A DNA stretch of 53,515 bases, from positions 1 to 53,515 of the IMG/VR virus record IMGVR_UViG_3300036828_000767; one strand, given 5' to 3'. Position numbers and translations under genes: made by a program. This document shows, piece after piece, positions 16,463 to 24,693 of the stretch (position 1 is its first letter; each line of letters begins with the position of its first letter). A model generated the notes under the pieces. The model was not told where the DNA came from and ran no database searches. It saw only the letters and a program-made list of their open reading frames with translations. This DNA is from a virus.

Positions 16463-16993
16463 TCATTGTTGGGCGAATGCCTCACAGCGTATCCCGAACG
16501 TGACAACGGTAAGCAGGCCGCGGCGGTCCTGAATCGGGAAGTAGGACGCGGTGCTGCCCATCAGCATCCGGGCGACGCTGCCATTCAGGTTGTTCGGCCC
16601 CTGCACAACCGTGGACACCACCTTGATGTTTTCGTACGCAGTACGCCGCGCGGCTCGCATTCCAGCCTGATTCGTAGTACCGACACGCACCAAAGACGCG
16701 CACGCGATAGTGAACGTCTCGATCACGCCAGGGGCCAGGCCCTGCAACGCGCCCTGCGACGACACCGCCGCGTTACCGGTTTCCTCAGACATCGACCGCG
16801 ACGGGTACTCATACCCGGGCTGGAAACCGGGCCAGCCTAGTTGCAGCACCTGCGGCGCGCTGCCACCACCGATGAACCCGCCGTCGGAAACCTTGATGTC
16901 CAGGCCCTGCAACGCCACCTGCTGCTCAACCAGATCAACCAGCGCGTCGAGGGCATCCGGGACGTGGGACTCCCACGGGCGGAAAGCAGTCAT
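16463..16993 (-). CDS. Neck / tail terminator-like protein
   Basis: A 176-residue protein starting TAFRPWESHVPDALDALVDL. The N-terminal helix, the central beta part (KVSDGGFIGGG; GWPGFQPGYEYPS) and the segment TFTIACASLVRVG fit tail terminator/completion proteins, which set tail length and attach it to the head. It lies between the connector and tail tube genes, where such a protein is expected. A 10-codon reading frame with a good ribosome-binding site ends directly at its ATG and may couple its translation. Confidence 0.65.
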   Translation of the reverse strand: MTAFRPWESHVPDALDALVDLVEQQVALQGLDIKVSDGGFIGGGSAPQVLQLGWPGFQPGYEYPSRSMSEETGNAAVSSQGALQGLAPGVIETFTIACASLVRVGTTNQAGMRAARRTAYENIKVVSTVVQGPNNLNGSVARMLMGSTASYFPIQDRRGLLTVVTFGIRCEAFAQQ

Positions 16994-17026
16994 CTACGCC
17001 ACCGCCAGTCTCAGGTAGTATTCCAT
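16994..17026 (-). CDS. 10-codon leader reading frame
   Basis: ATG at 17026 follows GAGGAA and encodes MEYYLRLAVA, with the TAG touching the ATG of the next gene (TAGATG). The next gene has only a weak ribosome-binding site, so translation of this mini-ORF could feed ribosomes into it. It may be chance. Confidence 0.3.
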   Translation of the reverse strand: MEYYLRLAVA

Positions 17027-17032
17027 ATTTCC

Positions 17033-17902
17033 TCACGCCACGGCAGGGAACGGAGGGCCGAAAAATTCCTGCGCCTTACGGGGAATCAGGTACGGGTGTG
17101 CGCTGCTCATCGCATGCAGTTCCTCCGCGCCGATCACCCCCTGCAACCCGCCGGGGCCACGCCGGGTTTCCCACAACCACTGCAACATCACCCTCGAACC
17201 TGCCAGGTAGTTGTAGGGGATGATCTGGTAACCGGCGGTGTACCCGGCGACCACCCACCCGGTGATAGGCGTGCCGCGGACCACGTTGACAATGCCGGTG
17301 GACGAATCAATGTACAAATTCCGGCCCGTGGTGTTAGCGGGAAGCGGGCCACCGTCGGACAGCCAGTTCACCACGCCGTCTTCGCTGACCAGCGTGTCCA
17401 GCGAAATCACCGGCGTCGAAGCCACCTTCATCCTCGGCGTCTGCCAGCTCCACGACCACACGTCGAACTGGTGACTTTCACCTGTCACGGCACGGCGGGC
17501 GATTACCTCGTTCTTATAGTTCTCCACACTGCGGGTGATGCCGAACAGCATTTCCCGCAGTTCCTCATCGTCGTCAGTGTTCGCGGCGTCAATGCCGAGG
17601 GACTTCTTCCCCATCGCCAAAGACAGGATCATCGGCGGCGACGCCTCGGCAACGTCGAAGGCGTCTGTGTAGCCAACATTCGGGTTTTGCGTCACCCACC
17701 GGACCAGGTGCCTGCCAGCCTGAACGGTCTGATACGAAACCCGTAGCTGCCCATGAACAGTCGATGGCAACGACACTGTCGGGGTCACCGTGGTGCCGTC
17801 CGGCAACGTGATAGTCAGCGTTACCGAACCAGGATCGGTAAGCACCCCAGCGGCGTTAAACACATCGAGTGCCGCCGGGTAGATCGAACCGAGGTCGAAC
17901 AT
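17033..17902 (-). CDS. Head-tail connector (gp6-like adaptor) with N-terminal Ig-like domain
   Basis: A 289-residue protein. The first 85 residues (IYPAALDVFNAAGVLTDPGS ... RHLVRWVTQNP) look like an Ig/fibronectin fold; from about residue 95 follows the helical adaptor: KKSLGIDAANTDDDEELREM, then a long helix, and VMLQWLWETRRGPGG near the end, matching gp6-like connectors of actinophages. The ATG at 17902 is preferred over a GTG at 17953 because the latter lies inside the previous gene and lacks homologous-looking sequence. Confidence 0.78.
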   Translation of the reverse strand: MFDLGSIYPAALDVFNAAGVLTDPGSVTLTITLPDGTTVTPTVSLPSTVHGQLRVSYQTVQAGRHLVRWVTQNPNVGYTDAFDVAEASPPMILSLAMGKKSLGIDAANTDDDEELREMLFGITRSVENYKNEVIARRAVTGESHQFDVWSWSWQTPRMKVASTPVISLDTLVSEDGVVNWLSDGGPLPANTTGRNLYIDSSTGIVNVVRGTPITGWVVAGYTAGYQIIPYNYLAGSRVMLQWLWETRRGPGGLQGVIGAEELHAMSSAHPYLIPRKAQEFFGPPFPAVA

Positions 17903-17912
17903 GACACCAACC

Positions 17913-20183
17913 TTAACTGCCCTTAACGTACGGCACCGGCACCTGACCCTCACGAACCGTCGCTATGGCCGGCTGGTCAATTCCAGGTGCCAGCACCGAC
18001 CCGTATGAACTTCGCCCACCTGCTACTGAGGGCACCAGGGAAACCCCGCCATCAACGTGGGGCGCCGGGAACACGCCCGCATGAGCGAACCCGTCCGTGA
18101 CGAGCGCGACCACCGTGCCAGCCGCAGTGACCAGACCCACGCCCGCAATGTTCGCAACGGCAGACAGCCGGCCTGTGGTGACAACGTTCCCCTGGCCGTT
18201 AATGGAAACCGTTACCGATATGACCGCGGGGGCGGTGTTCACACTGCCCAGCCCGGTGATCGCCATACTGCCAAACGCGGTAACGGTCAGCAGGCCCTGC
18301 CCCGTGATGGACATGGTGGCCTGCTGAATCCCAGCGGTGACAACAGCGCCGGCGCCAGCTATCGAAGCAGGCGACGTCACCACCGCTGGCACGGTAAGCG
18401 AACCGGCACCAGCCATGGTGACCGCGGCGGCCAGAACTCCGGCGACAATGATCGACCCGGCACCGGTGAGCGTCGCCCCGTTAGCACCACCGGGGCTGGC
18501 GGTAACCGAACCAGCTCCCGTGAGCGTCAGCCCAGCGAACTGCACCGCTGCTGTGGTGACGGTCCCGGCGCCGGCGAGGCTCAGCGTGGCCGGGATAATA
18601 ATGGCCGGTGCGCTGATCGTGCCGGCACCGATGACCGTGACCCCGGCCCGAGTGATGGCCGTATTGGTCACCAGGCCGGCGCCTGCCAGTGTGAGTCCAG
18701 CAAGCTGCACAGCGACTGTGGTAACCGACCCGGCACCCGCCAGGGACAAGGCGGCGAGCTGCACCGCCGCTGTGGTCACGCTGCCCGCGCCGGTCATGGT
18801 GACCGCGGCACTCTGAACGCCGAGGACCACAATGGACCCTGCGCCGGTGATCGTAACCCCGTTGATGTTGGCTGCGGTGACCAGGCCCGCACCTGTGAGC
18901 GTCAACCCGGCTAGCTGCACCGCTGGGAGGATGATGGTTCCTACGCCCGCGATAGCCAGGGCCGCGGGGACGATCACCGCTGGTGCGTTTACCGTCCCCG
19001 CGCCGATAACTGTGATCCCGGCACTGATGATGTCGCTATTGGTGACCAGGCCCGCACCCGTGAGCGTCAATGCGGCTAGCTGAACCGCTGAAAGAGCGAT
19101 GGTTCCTGCGCCAGCGATTGACAGTGACGCAGGGATGATCACCGCGGGCGCAGCGATGGTCCCAGCGCCGATAATCGTGTTCCCGCCGCTGATGATGTCC
19201 GAGTTCGTCACCGACCCGGCGCCGGCGAGGGTGTCAATGGCGGACTGCACCGCCGTGTTCGTCAAGGCACCCGCACCGGCTAGGGTGACCGGCGACGAAA
19301 CAACCGAGGTGGTGGTCACCGCCCCCGCGCCGGCGAACCCAGCCGGGTCGTTCGGCGCCAGAATCGTCGCCGCCGTGGTTACCGAACCAGCGCCGGTGAT
19401 AGATAGCGCACCCTGGAAGGTGACCGGGCCGCCCGCATCCATCGAGGACGGCGGCGGTGCGGTGGGGCGGCGGCGCATCCGGCGCATCTTGTCCCGGCGG
19501 CGGGACACCGCGATGGGGAAGCTGTCTGGCGCTGGTGAGACAACGATCGTCTCGATGTTGCTGCTGACCGTGGTGGAAACGGTGGCGGTCTGCTGCGTCA
19601 CCGTAGTAGCGGCGGTGAGTTGCTGAGTGAGGACTGCCTGTTCTTCCTCTGCCGACCCGGAGACGTTCGTGCAGCCGTCAGCCTGGCTGGTGACCGTGCC
19701 CCCGGTGCCCCCGGCCGGAGCCACTGCGGTCACCTGCACGGACGCGGTGGTCGGCCGTAGACCTGTGATGTATATGATCAGGTCAGACGCGGTGGCCGGG
19801 GTGATCGCCCCATAGGTGATGGTCGTGGATGCGGTGCCGCCGAGCGTGTTGACGTAGACCGCGGTACCGGCCCAGTTCCCCAGCGCCAGGCAGGAGACGA
19901 TGAACGTCACCGCCGACGAAATAGTCAGCGTCGGCGTATCAGTCGCGGACCCGTCAGAAACTCGCTCGTAAACGGCAAGGTTGTCGTTAGTCTGCTGGGT
20001 CTTGTGTTTGAGCGTCCAGCCGGTCGGGTCGGTCAGCGTGACCGCGGACCCGGACCAGGCCGCCGCCAGAATCAGCTTGTCCCCGGCTACCGTTCCAGCT
20101 GGGACGCCCGGTGCCCGGGTTGCGCTGGCCGTAGTAGAAGCCGCGCCATCTTGTGCAACACCACGGAATATGACCTGCCCCAT
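17913..20183 (-). CDS. Repeat protein: adhesin-like N-terminal domain plus 24 copies of an 18-residue GAG repeat
   Basis: A 756-residue structural protein. Residues 1-220 form a beta domain seen in phage and surface proteins (GDKLILAAAWSGS, LTDPTGWTLKH). A very basic hinge follows (RRRDKMRRMRRRP, 228-240). Residues about 259-693 consist of 24 units of about 18 residues with consensus GAGSVTTAAVQLAALTLT, the period of a beta-solenoid turn. Units 4-6, 7-9 and 14-16 form a higher-order three-unit repeat, a sign of recent block duplication. The last 60 residues are unlike the rest. AGGAGG precedes the ATG. A head or tail fibre role is inferred from its place between capsid-side genes and the connector. 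Confidence 0.75.
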   Translation of the reverse strand: MGQVIFRGVAQDGAASTTASATRAPGVPAGTVAGDKLILAAAWSGSAVTLTDPTGWTLKHKTQQTNDNLAVYERVSDGSATDTPTLTISSAVTFIVSCLALGNWAGTAVYVNTLGGTASTTITYGAITPATASDLIIYITGLRPTTASVQVTAVAPAGGTGGTVTSQADGCTNVSGSAEEEQAVLTQQLTAATTVTQQTATVSTTVSSNIETIVVSPAPDSFPIAVSRRRDKMRRMRRRPTAPPPSSMDAGGPVTFQGALSITGAGSVTTAATILAPNDPAGFAGAGAVTTTSVVSSPVTLAGAGALTNTAVQSAIDTLAGAGSVTNSDIISGGNTIIGAGTIAAPAVIIPASLSIAGAGTIALSAVQLAALTLTGAGLVTNSDIISAGITVIGAGTVNAPAVIVPAALAIAGVGTIILPAVQLAGLTLTGAGLVTAANINGVTITGAGSIVVLGVQSAAVTMTGAGSVTTAAVQLAALSLAGAGSVTTVAVQLAGLTLAGAGLVTNTAITRAGVTVIGAGTISAPAIIIPATLSLAGAGTVTTAAVQFAGLTLTGAGSVTASPGGANGATLTGAGSIIVAGVLAAAVTMAGAGSLTVPAVVTSPASIAGAGAVVTAGIQQATMSITGQGLLTVTAFGSMAITGLGSVNTAPAVISVTVSINGQGNVVTTGRLSAVANIAGVGLVTAAGTVVALVTDGFAHAGVFPAPHVDGGVSLVPSVAGGRSSYGSVLAPGIDQPAIATVREGQVPVPYVKGS
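18104..19409 (-). repeat. Array of 24 degenerate 54-bp repeats inside the coding sequence
   Basis: Each unit encodes GxGxVTxxAVxxAxLTLx. Unit length is mostly 54 bases and stays in frame. Confidence 0.85.
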
Positions 20184-20196
20184 GCAGGCCCTCCTG

Positions 20197-20247
20197 TCAG
20201 CCGCCCTGGGTGACGGTGACCGTCATCGCCACGATGGCATAGGTCAA
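20197..20247 (-). CDS. 16-codon TTG-started reading frame (doubtful)
   Basis: The frame overlaps the previous stop (TTGA) and reads TYAIVAMTVTVTQGG. It fills the gap before the next gene and carries its AGGAGG just behind the stop. It looks protein-like but may be a remnant of a longer C-terminus of the gene before it. Confidence 0.25.
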   Translation of the reverse strand: MTYAIVAMTVTVTQGG

Positions 20248-20831
20248 CTTTCCGCGTACAGCTTGGCCCAGTCAGGGGTGACCGTGTTCCCGGCGGTGCC
20301 CGCGCCGAGAATGATCGCCGGCCACAGGTACATAACCTGCTGCGGGTCGAACGTGGTGAACGTGACAGCGGTGTTGGCCGCCGGGCAGGACACCTTGAAC
20401 GGTGAGGCGAACGCCAGCGACTCCACCCAGCCTGAGGTGACCAGGGTCGAGTTCGCCCCCGGTGCGCCAAGCGCCCGCAGTTTGATGTGCCATTCGGCGC
20501 GGAACCGGGCCAGGGTCACCGCCCCGCCGGGGGTGTTGGTGCCGGAGACCGCATGCAACTGGTTGGTGGTGCTGAAGGCCGCCGGGTTGGCCTGGCTCAT
20601 GTACAGCAGGAACGCGAACGTGGGGATGGTCGCGGTGGCGGTCAGGCCGCCTTCGATTACCAGCTTCAAACTGGACGCCTGGTCGCCCAGTTTGAACATT
20701 TGCCCGGCCGGGACCGTGATAGCGGGCCACCCGTTGCACATCGTGGACCCGGGGCTGGCGGTCGGGACACTGGCCGACGCCGCTTGCGAGTAGGAGAACA
20801 GAGTCTCAACAACCCGGTCATAACCGGCCAC
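20244..20831 (-). CDS. Structural protein, head-fibre type, unknown
   Basis: A 195-residue beta-rich protein: MFKLGDQASSLKLVIEGGLT, then TFAFLLYMSQANPAAF and FRAEWHIKLRALGAPG, ending VMYLWPAIILGAGTAGNTVT. The segments alternate strands as in jelly-roll or capsid-fibre proteins. It starts with GTG after GGAGG. It is grouped with two similar-sized proteins (20847, 22202) that share the Thr/Ala/Gly-rich style, so they may be parts of one surface structure. Confidence 0.6.
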   Translation of the reverse strand: MAGYDRVVETLFSYSQAASASVPTASPGSTMCNGWPAITVPAGQMFKLGDQASSLKLVIEGGLTATATIPTFAFLLYMSQANPAAFSTTNQLHAVSGTNTPGGAVTLARFRAEWHIKLRALGAPGANSTLVTSGWVESLAFASPFKVSCPAANTAVTFTTFDPQQVMYLWPAIILGAGTAGNTVTPDWAKLYAES

Positions 20832-20846
20832 AGGGCCTCCGTCCTT

Positions 20847-21278
20847 TTAAGCCGCGCTAACCGACACAGCGTTTTGAGCGACAGCGAACGTGTTCCCGTT
20901 CGCCACCACAACAGGGTCGCCGTTCCAGTTCCCGAACCAGCCACGCGCCTGCGACGAGTCGATGATTTCCAGCGAGTGAATGCTCCAGTTGCCGCCGGAA
21001 CCGTTCACCCACTGCACACCGGCGAAGTTCGGCAGTGTCACCGCTGAGCCTGCGGAGGAAGCAGTCGAAGCGGTAGTGAGCACGAACCCGTTAGCGGTGT
21101 ACCCGGTGCCGGTCAGTTCCGTGCCGGACGCCGCCGCGGTCGAGTCGGTGGACGTCAGCTTCATCGTCATCGCTGTCGTGGTGGCGTACTGGGTGAACGC
21201 GGTCGGCTTCGCACCTGTCGCAGTCGGCAGCGAACCGTTCAAAAGGTTGGTGATCAGCGTGTTCGAAATGCCAGACAT
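20847..21278 (-). CDS. Structural protein, tail/head-fibre family, unknown
   Basis: A 143-residue protein starting ISNTLITNLLNGSLPTATGA and ending FAVAQNAVSVSAA. The pattern N-terminal helix, then TGYTANGFVLTTA and FAGVQWVNGSGGNWSIHSLE with GWFGNWNGDPV, is common among small phage virion proteins next to head genes. It has no enzyme motif. Confidence 0.65.
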   Translation of the reverse strand: MSGISNTLITNLLNGSLPTATGAKPTAFTQYATTTAMTMKLTSTDSTAAASGTELTGTGYTANGFVLTTASTASSAGSAVTLPNFAGVQWVNGSGGNWSIHSLEIIDSSQARGWFGNWNGDPVVVANGNTFAVAQNAVSVSAA

Positions 21279-21281
21279 GGC

Positions 21282-21662
21282 CTACCCCGTTGCCAGTTGC
21301 ATGTTCACCGGAGACGTCGCCGTCTTCGAACCAGGAACCACCGTGATCGTCAGCGGGCGGCACACCGTGCAGCCATCAATCCCAAGCCCGCAGTGACCGC
21401 CGGGGCACGGCTCACCAACCGGGGTAAGCACCGCGCAATCCACCACCGCGCAACCGCCGTGGCCACCGGCGCAGTTGTTCGCAGCCTTACCGTGGTGGTG
21501 GTCCTGCGGGCAACAGGAACAGGCACTTCCCGCACCAAGGTCAAACGCGGCATCAGGGTCAGTGTGCGGACAATCCGGCTTTCCGCAGCGCATCGCCTGC
21601 GGGGCCATCTCACATTCGGCGTAATGCGTACGGTGACACTGGTTGCAACTGATAGCCAGCAT
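21282..21662 (-). CDS. Cysteine-rich protein with 15 Cys, probably metal-binding
   Basis: A 126-residue protein. Fifteen cysteines and a His cluster (PQDHHHGKAANN) are spread in CxxC-like pairs (CNQCHRTHYAEC, CGKPDC, CSCC, CTVC), with the last 20 residues (LTITVVPGSKTATSP) beta-like and without Cys. It lies between two structural genes in the virion operon and ends 3 bases before the next start. It may be a zinc-stabilised virion part, or a cytoplasmic factor. I do not recognise the family. Confidence 0.65.
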   Translation of the reverse strand: MLAISCNQCHRTHYAECEMAPQAMRCGKPDCPHTDPDAAFDLGAGSACSCCPQDHHHGKAANNCAGGHGGCAVVDCAVLTPVGEPCPGGHCGLGIDGCTVCRPLTITVVPGSKTATSPVNMQLATG

Positions 21663-21689
21663 CCGGCCATCCTTTCGTCCAGGTCAACC

Positions 21690-22199
21690 TTACTCGGCGA
21701 CCCGCCTGAGTTGGTGATTGTAGAGACCCCAGCCAGCTTTGCCTTCCGCGTTGAGTTGCTGCATCCGGGCAGAGGAAGCAGCCCTGCGCTCCGGCGTCAT
21801 AGCCCGCGAAAGAGCAACGCGCGTCTCTGGCGTGAAGTCGTAGCGCCGATGACACGAGTGACACAAAGGCACGTAGTCAGCCCACGGGGCCTTACCGTCT
21901 TCACCGTGGACCTGTGCCCATTCGTGAGCGGTCTTGCTGATACCGTCCTCGGCGCAGCGCACACATTCGTGTTCGGTGGCCTTACCCCGCAGCCTGCGCA
22001 CCCGGCGGTGCAAGTTCATATAGCCGTTACCATCGCCCAGATCAGGACGGCTGTGATGACCGCATGTACAGCTCGGCGGACACATCACTCCCTTCCGGGG
22101 ATGGCCCTTATGCCGGTTGCAGGTACACCCTGACGCGCAAGGATGACTACGACTGGCGGGGTCATGCTTACCGCACCGACAATTAGGAGGGCATTTCAT
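21690..22199 (-). CDS. HNH endonuclease with Cys-rich DNA-binding repeats
   Basis: A 169-residue protein from the ATG at 22199. The N-terminus carries three Cys-rich units (CPPNCRCGKH, CASGCTCNRH, CPPSCTCGHH), a zinc module seen before HNH domains in phages. Then comes the HNH core: HECVRCAEDGISKTAHEWAQVH, WADYVPLCHSCHRRYD. The C-terminal basic helix (TPERRAASSARMQQLNAEGK) is NUMOD-like. Unlike most HNH genes here it points with the virion genes. It starts 2 bases after the preceding stop and has no ribosome-binding site, so it depends on coupling. A longer start at 22292 would lie inside the previous gene. Confidence 0.82.
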   Translation of the reverse strand: MKCPPNCRCGKHDPASRSHPCASGCTCNRHKGHPRKGVMCPPSCTCGHHSRPDLGDGNGYMNLHRRVRRLRGKATEHECVRCAEDGISKTAHEWAQVHGEDGKAPWADYVPLCHSCHRRYDFTPETRVALSRAMTPERRAASSARMQQLNAEGKAGWGLYNHQLRRVAE

Positions 22200-22201
22200 G
22201 T

Positions 22202-22666
22202 TTATTCGGCTATTTTCACGTAAAAGTCGAAACCGACGGCCAGCGCGGAAATCTGCCAAATCACAAGCTGGTTCACCGCCGCGCCGGCCCACAGGACGAA
22301 CTCACCAGGTGCCCACGTGAAAATCGACCCGGCACCGGGAACCGCCTGCAACTCCCACCTGCGCATGAAGTTCGCTGGCGCGGTGGGCTGCAAGGTGCCG
22401 AACGACGTGGTGACCACAGTGTGACCAGCGGCACGCCACGGCGTAAGCGCCTGCACCGTGGAACCACCGACGGTGCCTGTGCCTGCCGCGGAGGGAACAC
22501 CAATGCCAAGTTCTGCGGCGACACCGGTGACGTTGAAAATGCCAATTTCCCGGATTTCCGGTGGCCCCGTCCCCACGGCGATGGTCGCTGGGACGACGGT
22601 GCCGACCGGCCCAGCGGCAGCGCCTGTCGTCTTAGCAAGGCCGATCTCGTAGATGATTTCAGCCAT
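22202..22666 (-). CDS. Small structural protein, unknown
   Basis: A 154-residue protein starting AEIIYEIGLAKTTGAAAGPV, with IREIGIFNVTGVAAELGIGV in the middle and a hydrophobic end (FVLWAGAAVNQLVIWQISAL). The series of strands with EIGIFN and TSFGTLQPTAP is a pattern found in small phage virion proteins. It directly follows the gene at 22667 (no gap). Confidence 0.6.
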   Translation of the reverse strand: MAEIIYEIGLAKTTGAAAGPVGTVVPATIAVGTGPPEIREIGIFNVTGVAAELGIGVPSAAGTGTVGGSTVQALTPWRAAGHTVVTTSFGTLQPTAPANFMRRWELQAVPGAGSIFTWAPGEFVLWAGAAVNQLVIWQISALAVGFDFYVKIAE

Positions 22667-22942
22667 TTATTCGCTCCGGGTGCTGGTCCTGCTGCGCGCG
22701 CCACGCTGGTCAGCGCGATGCGGGTTGGCCGGTACCGGGTCGTTCTCCGATTCCAGTTCGGCGGCCGGTTCGGGCCTGGCCACGTCGTAGTGCACCCGCA
22801 GCGGCTCGAACAGGGCCTGGTGGTCACGGAGAATCGGATGCCCGGCGGCGACGATAGTCACCCCGGCGGTCAGGAAAATCGGCTGCCCGCCGAAGTCGAA
22901 GTTGGCCGACTCCTTGGCGACGTAAAAATCTGGTGCTGCCAT
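22667..22942 (-). CDS. Small head-region protein, unknown
   Basis: A 91-residue protein: APDFYVAKESANFDFGGQPI, then FLTAGVTIVAAGHPILRDHQ, LFEPLRVHYDVARPEPAAE and a charged end. Proteins of this kind (a small beta domain with V.AGHP....P..F.P) often lie after the capsid gene in actinophages. It begins right after the FkbM-type methyltransferase gene stop. Confidence 0.65.
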   Translation of the reverse strand: MAAPDFYVAKESANFDFGGQPIFLTAGVTIVAAGHPILRDHQALFEPLRVHYDVARPEPAAELESENDPVPANPHRADQRGARSRTSTRSE

Positions 22943-23647
22943 TTAGTCCCTCCTGGGTATGGCGCGGAGCCAGCCATGCTGATGCCACATGTCACTACCT
23001 TCAGGGTAATGCGGGTGGCGTACAGTTTCCACATCGTGGCCGCTGGCGGTGAGCAGGGTTTCGCATTCTTCTTTCAGCCCTGGGGCGTGGAACTCTATCA
23101 GCCACTTCGTCCCGCATGCGGCCATGAGCATCTGACCGCCGCGGAGAACCGCCGCTTCGTGGCCTTCGGTGTCGATGACCACCAGGTCCGGGTCGCCGAT
23201 GTCATCGGCGAGAGTGTCGAGGGTGGTGCACGGCACCGCGTGCAGTTTCGCCTCACCCCAGTCCGGCAGCGACCACTCCATCCCGTCGGTGCCGGGGGTG
23301 ACCCATTCCCCCTTGCTGATAGCCATGGGTACTTCAGCGAGCTGCACCGTGCCGACATGGTCGGAGACAGCGACATTCATCAGCAGCGCCCACGGGATAT
23401 GCGCTTCACGTCTTTGGTCTTCCAGGTCAGGTTCAGCCCACGCATGGAACCGCTGCCGGAGGTCACCGTAGGAACCAGGTTCGGGTTCGCAGGCGATGAT
23501 GCCCCGGTACCCGAGGGCAGCGAACTGGGCGAAGTTTTCACCTTTCCTCGCGCCGATGTCGAACGCGAGGTCACCAATAAGGTCACGCCATAGGACCGGT
23601 TCGACGGAAGGCGGGTCAGATGGCACCAGAGGAGGCAGTTCAGGCAC
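22943..23647 (-). CDS. FkbM-family methyltransferase
   Basis: A 234-residue SAM-dependent methyltransferase, which in this family usually O-methylates sugars or related hydroxyls. Motif I is LAFDIGARKGENFAQFAALG; the acidic loop is IIACEPEPGSYGDL; motif IV region is DLVVIDTEGHEAAVLRGG, the FkbM hallmark. I chose the GTG at 23647, which follows GGAGGA by 5 bases and lies just inside the end of the previous gene; an ATG at 23812 would overlap that gene by 170 bases. As last enzyme of the sugar block it may cap a glycan. Confidence 0.85.
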   Translation of the reverse strand: MPELPPLVPSDPPSVEPVLWRDLIGDLAFDIGARKGENFAQFAALGYRGIIACEPEPGSYGDLRQRFHAWAEPDLEDQRREAHIPWALLMNVAVSDHVGTVQLAEVPMAISKGEWVTPGTDGMEWSLPDWGEAKLHAVPCTTLDTLADDIGDPDLVVIDTEGHEAAVLRGGQMLMAACGTKWLIEFHAPGLKEECETLLTASGHDVETVRHPHYPEGSDMWHQHGWLRAIPRRD

Positions 23648-24530
23648 TGATTCCTCCACGGACGGTGTCGAGCTGGTATTTGCCTGGTTCGCGGTGCGGG
23701 CGGAACGATTGCGCCTGGGAGAACGCAAACGACGTTTCGCTTGACGCCCAGCCTTCGAGGCGGCCGATGTTCTGCGACCTGGAAGCATCCGGCACCACGC
23801 ACAGCTTGTCATGGTTCGGCAGGATACGGGTCGCTATGTTCCAGTCCCAGCCAGAATCGAACCCCTTGGTGCCGGAAGTGCAATCCCAGTCCCAGTCCTT
23901 GGCGAACATGGGCCACCGGTCCCACCACGTACCCCAGCACCAGGCATTGAAGTACGGCGTAAGCCGCACCTGCCACTGGTCCGCGTCACCGTCATCAGCA
24001 GGCTCGTGTTTGTCCCACCCCTGCCCGCCAGGCGAATGAGCGCATACCGCAGCGACCTGCTCGTTGCTGGCGAACTCCGTTGCGGCCCAGGCGAAGTACT
24101 CCAGGATGTCGTCGGACACCACCACGTCTTCTTCGCCGAAAATCACAAACGCCGGTTCGGGGGACCAGTTCACCATGTCAGCGAACAAGGCGTCGCCCAT
24201 GTCGCCGATAGCCCTGTGCATGCCCATGTTCGGCACGGGGTCAGGGTGAACAATCACACCAGGGCGGTGCATCAGTTCGCTCTGCTGGAGGACGGCTGTC
24301 ATTTCCCGTTCCCGGTCGCTACGGCCCATCGCGACGTAGAACTCTTGCACTTCGCCGATACCCCGGGCTTGTTCCCACGATTTGACAGTTTCCCGCCAGT
24401 AGTAGGGACGCTTACAAGCGGTCGTGGCGACAGCCATGTCGGCTGGGGTCACCAGGATGCACCCTTCGGCACGTAGGCCCGCACCGTGCCGCAGCGGACC
24501 GGCAGGGGGTATCTCACGCGCCTTCCTCAT
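23640..24530 (-). CDS. Glycosyltransferase, GNT-I-like nucleotide-sugar transferase fold
   Basis: A 296-residue protein. VATTACKRPYYWRETVKSWE is the usual start of this GT-A group, FVIFGEEDVVVSDDILEYFA holds the acidic metal-binding motif (EED), and FNAWCWGTWWDRWPMFAKDW with FDSGWDWNIATRI near the C-terminus resembles the acceptor part of GNT-I/POMGNT-like enzymes. The start is uncertain: the ATG at 24530 overlaps the end of the gene before it, and the conserved part begins only about 25 residues later. Confidence 0.75.
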   Translation of the reverse strand: MRKAREIPPAGPLRHGAGLRAEGCILVTPADMAVATTACKRPYYWRETVKSWEQARGIGEVQEFYVAMGRSDREREMTAVLQQSELMHRPGVIVHPDPVPNMGMHRAIGDMGDALFADMVNWSPEPAFVIFGEEDVVVSDDILEYFAWAATEFASNEQVAAVCAHSPGGQGWDKHEPADDGDADQWQVRLTPYFNAWCWGTWWDRWPMFAKDWDWDCTSGTKGFDSGWDWNIATRILPNHDKLCVVPDASRSQNIGRLEGWASSETSFAFSQAQSFRPHREPGKYQLDTVRGGISA

Positions 24531-24693
24531 GCGCCGAATGGAACAGCCCGGTGCCGCACGCCACGCAAGCCGCCATGTTCATCGGGTCCGGCGTGAACGG
24601 GTGCTTCACCTCCTGCGCGTCCGCGGTGGTGCCGTCGATGCCGTACGCCTGACGCACCGGCTCACCGCGGTTCTCGAACTGCTGGTCAGTCAC
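24514..24693 (-). CDS. 59-residue protein with a CxxC pair
   Basis: GTG overlaps the stop of the previous gene (GTGA). It reads TDQQFENRGEPVRQAYGIDG, then KHPFTPDPMNMAACVACGTG and ends LFHSAHEEGA. CVACG and the following His suggest a zinc knuckle. Function unknown; such short Cys-pair proteins recur between the sugar genes. Confidence 0.6.
   Translation of the reverse strand: MTDQQFENRGEPVRQAYGIDGTTADAQEVKHPFTPDPMNMAACVACGTGLFHSAHEEGA

Noticed and set aside
18104-19409. Regular repeats looked at as a possible CRISPR array
   Set aside because: Units are degenerate, lack unique spacers and lie in one long open frame; they are protein repeats.
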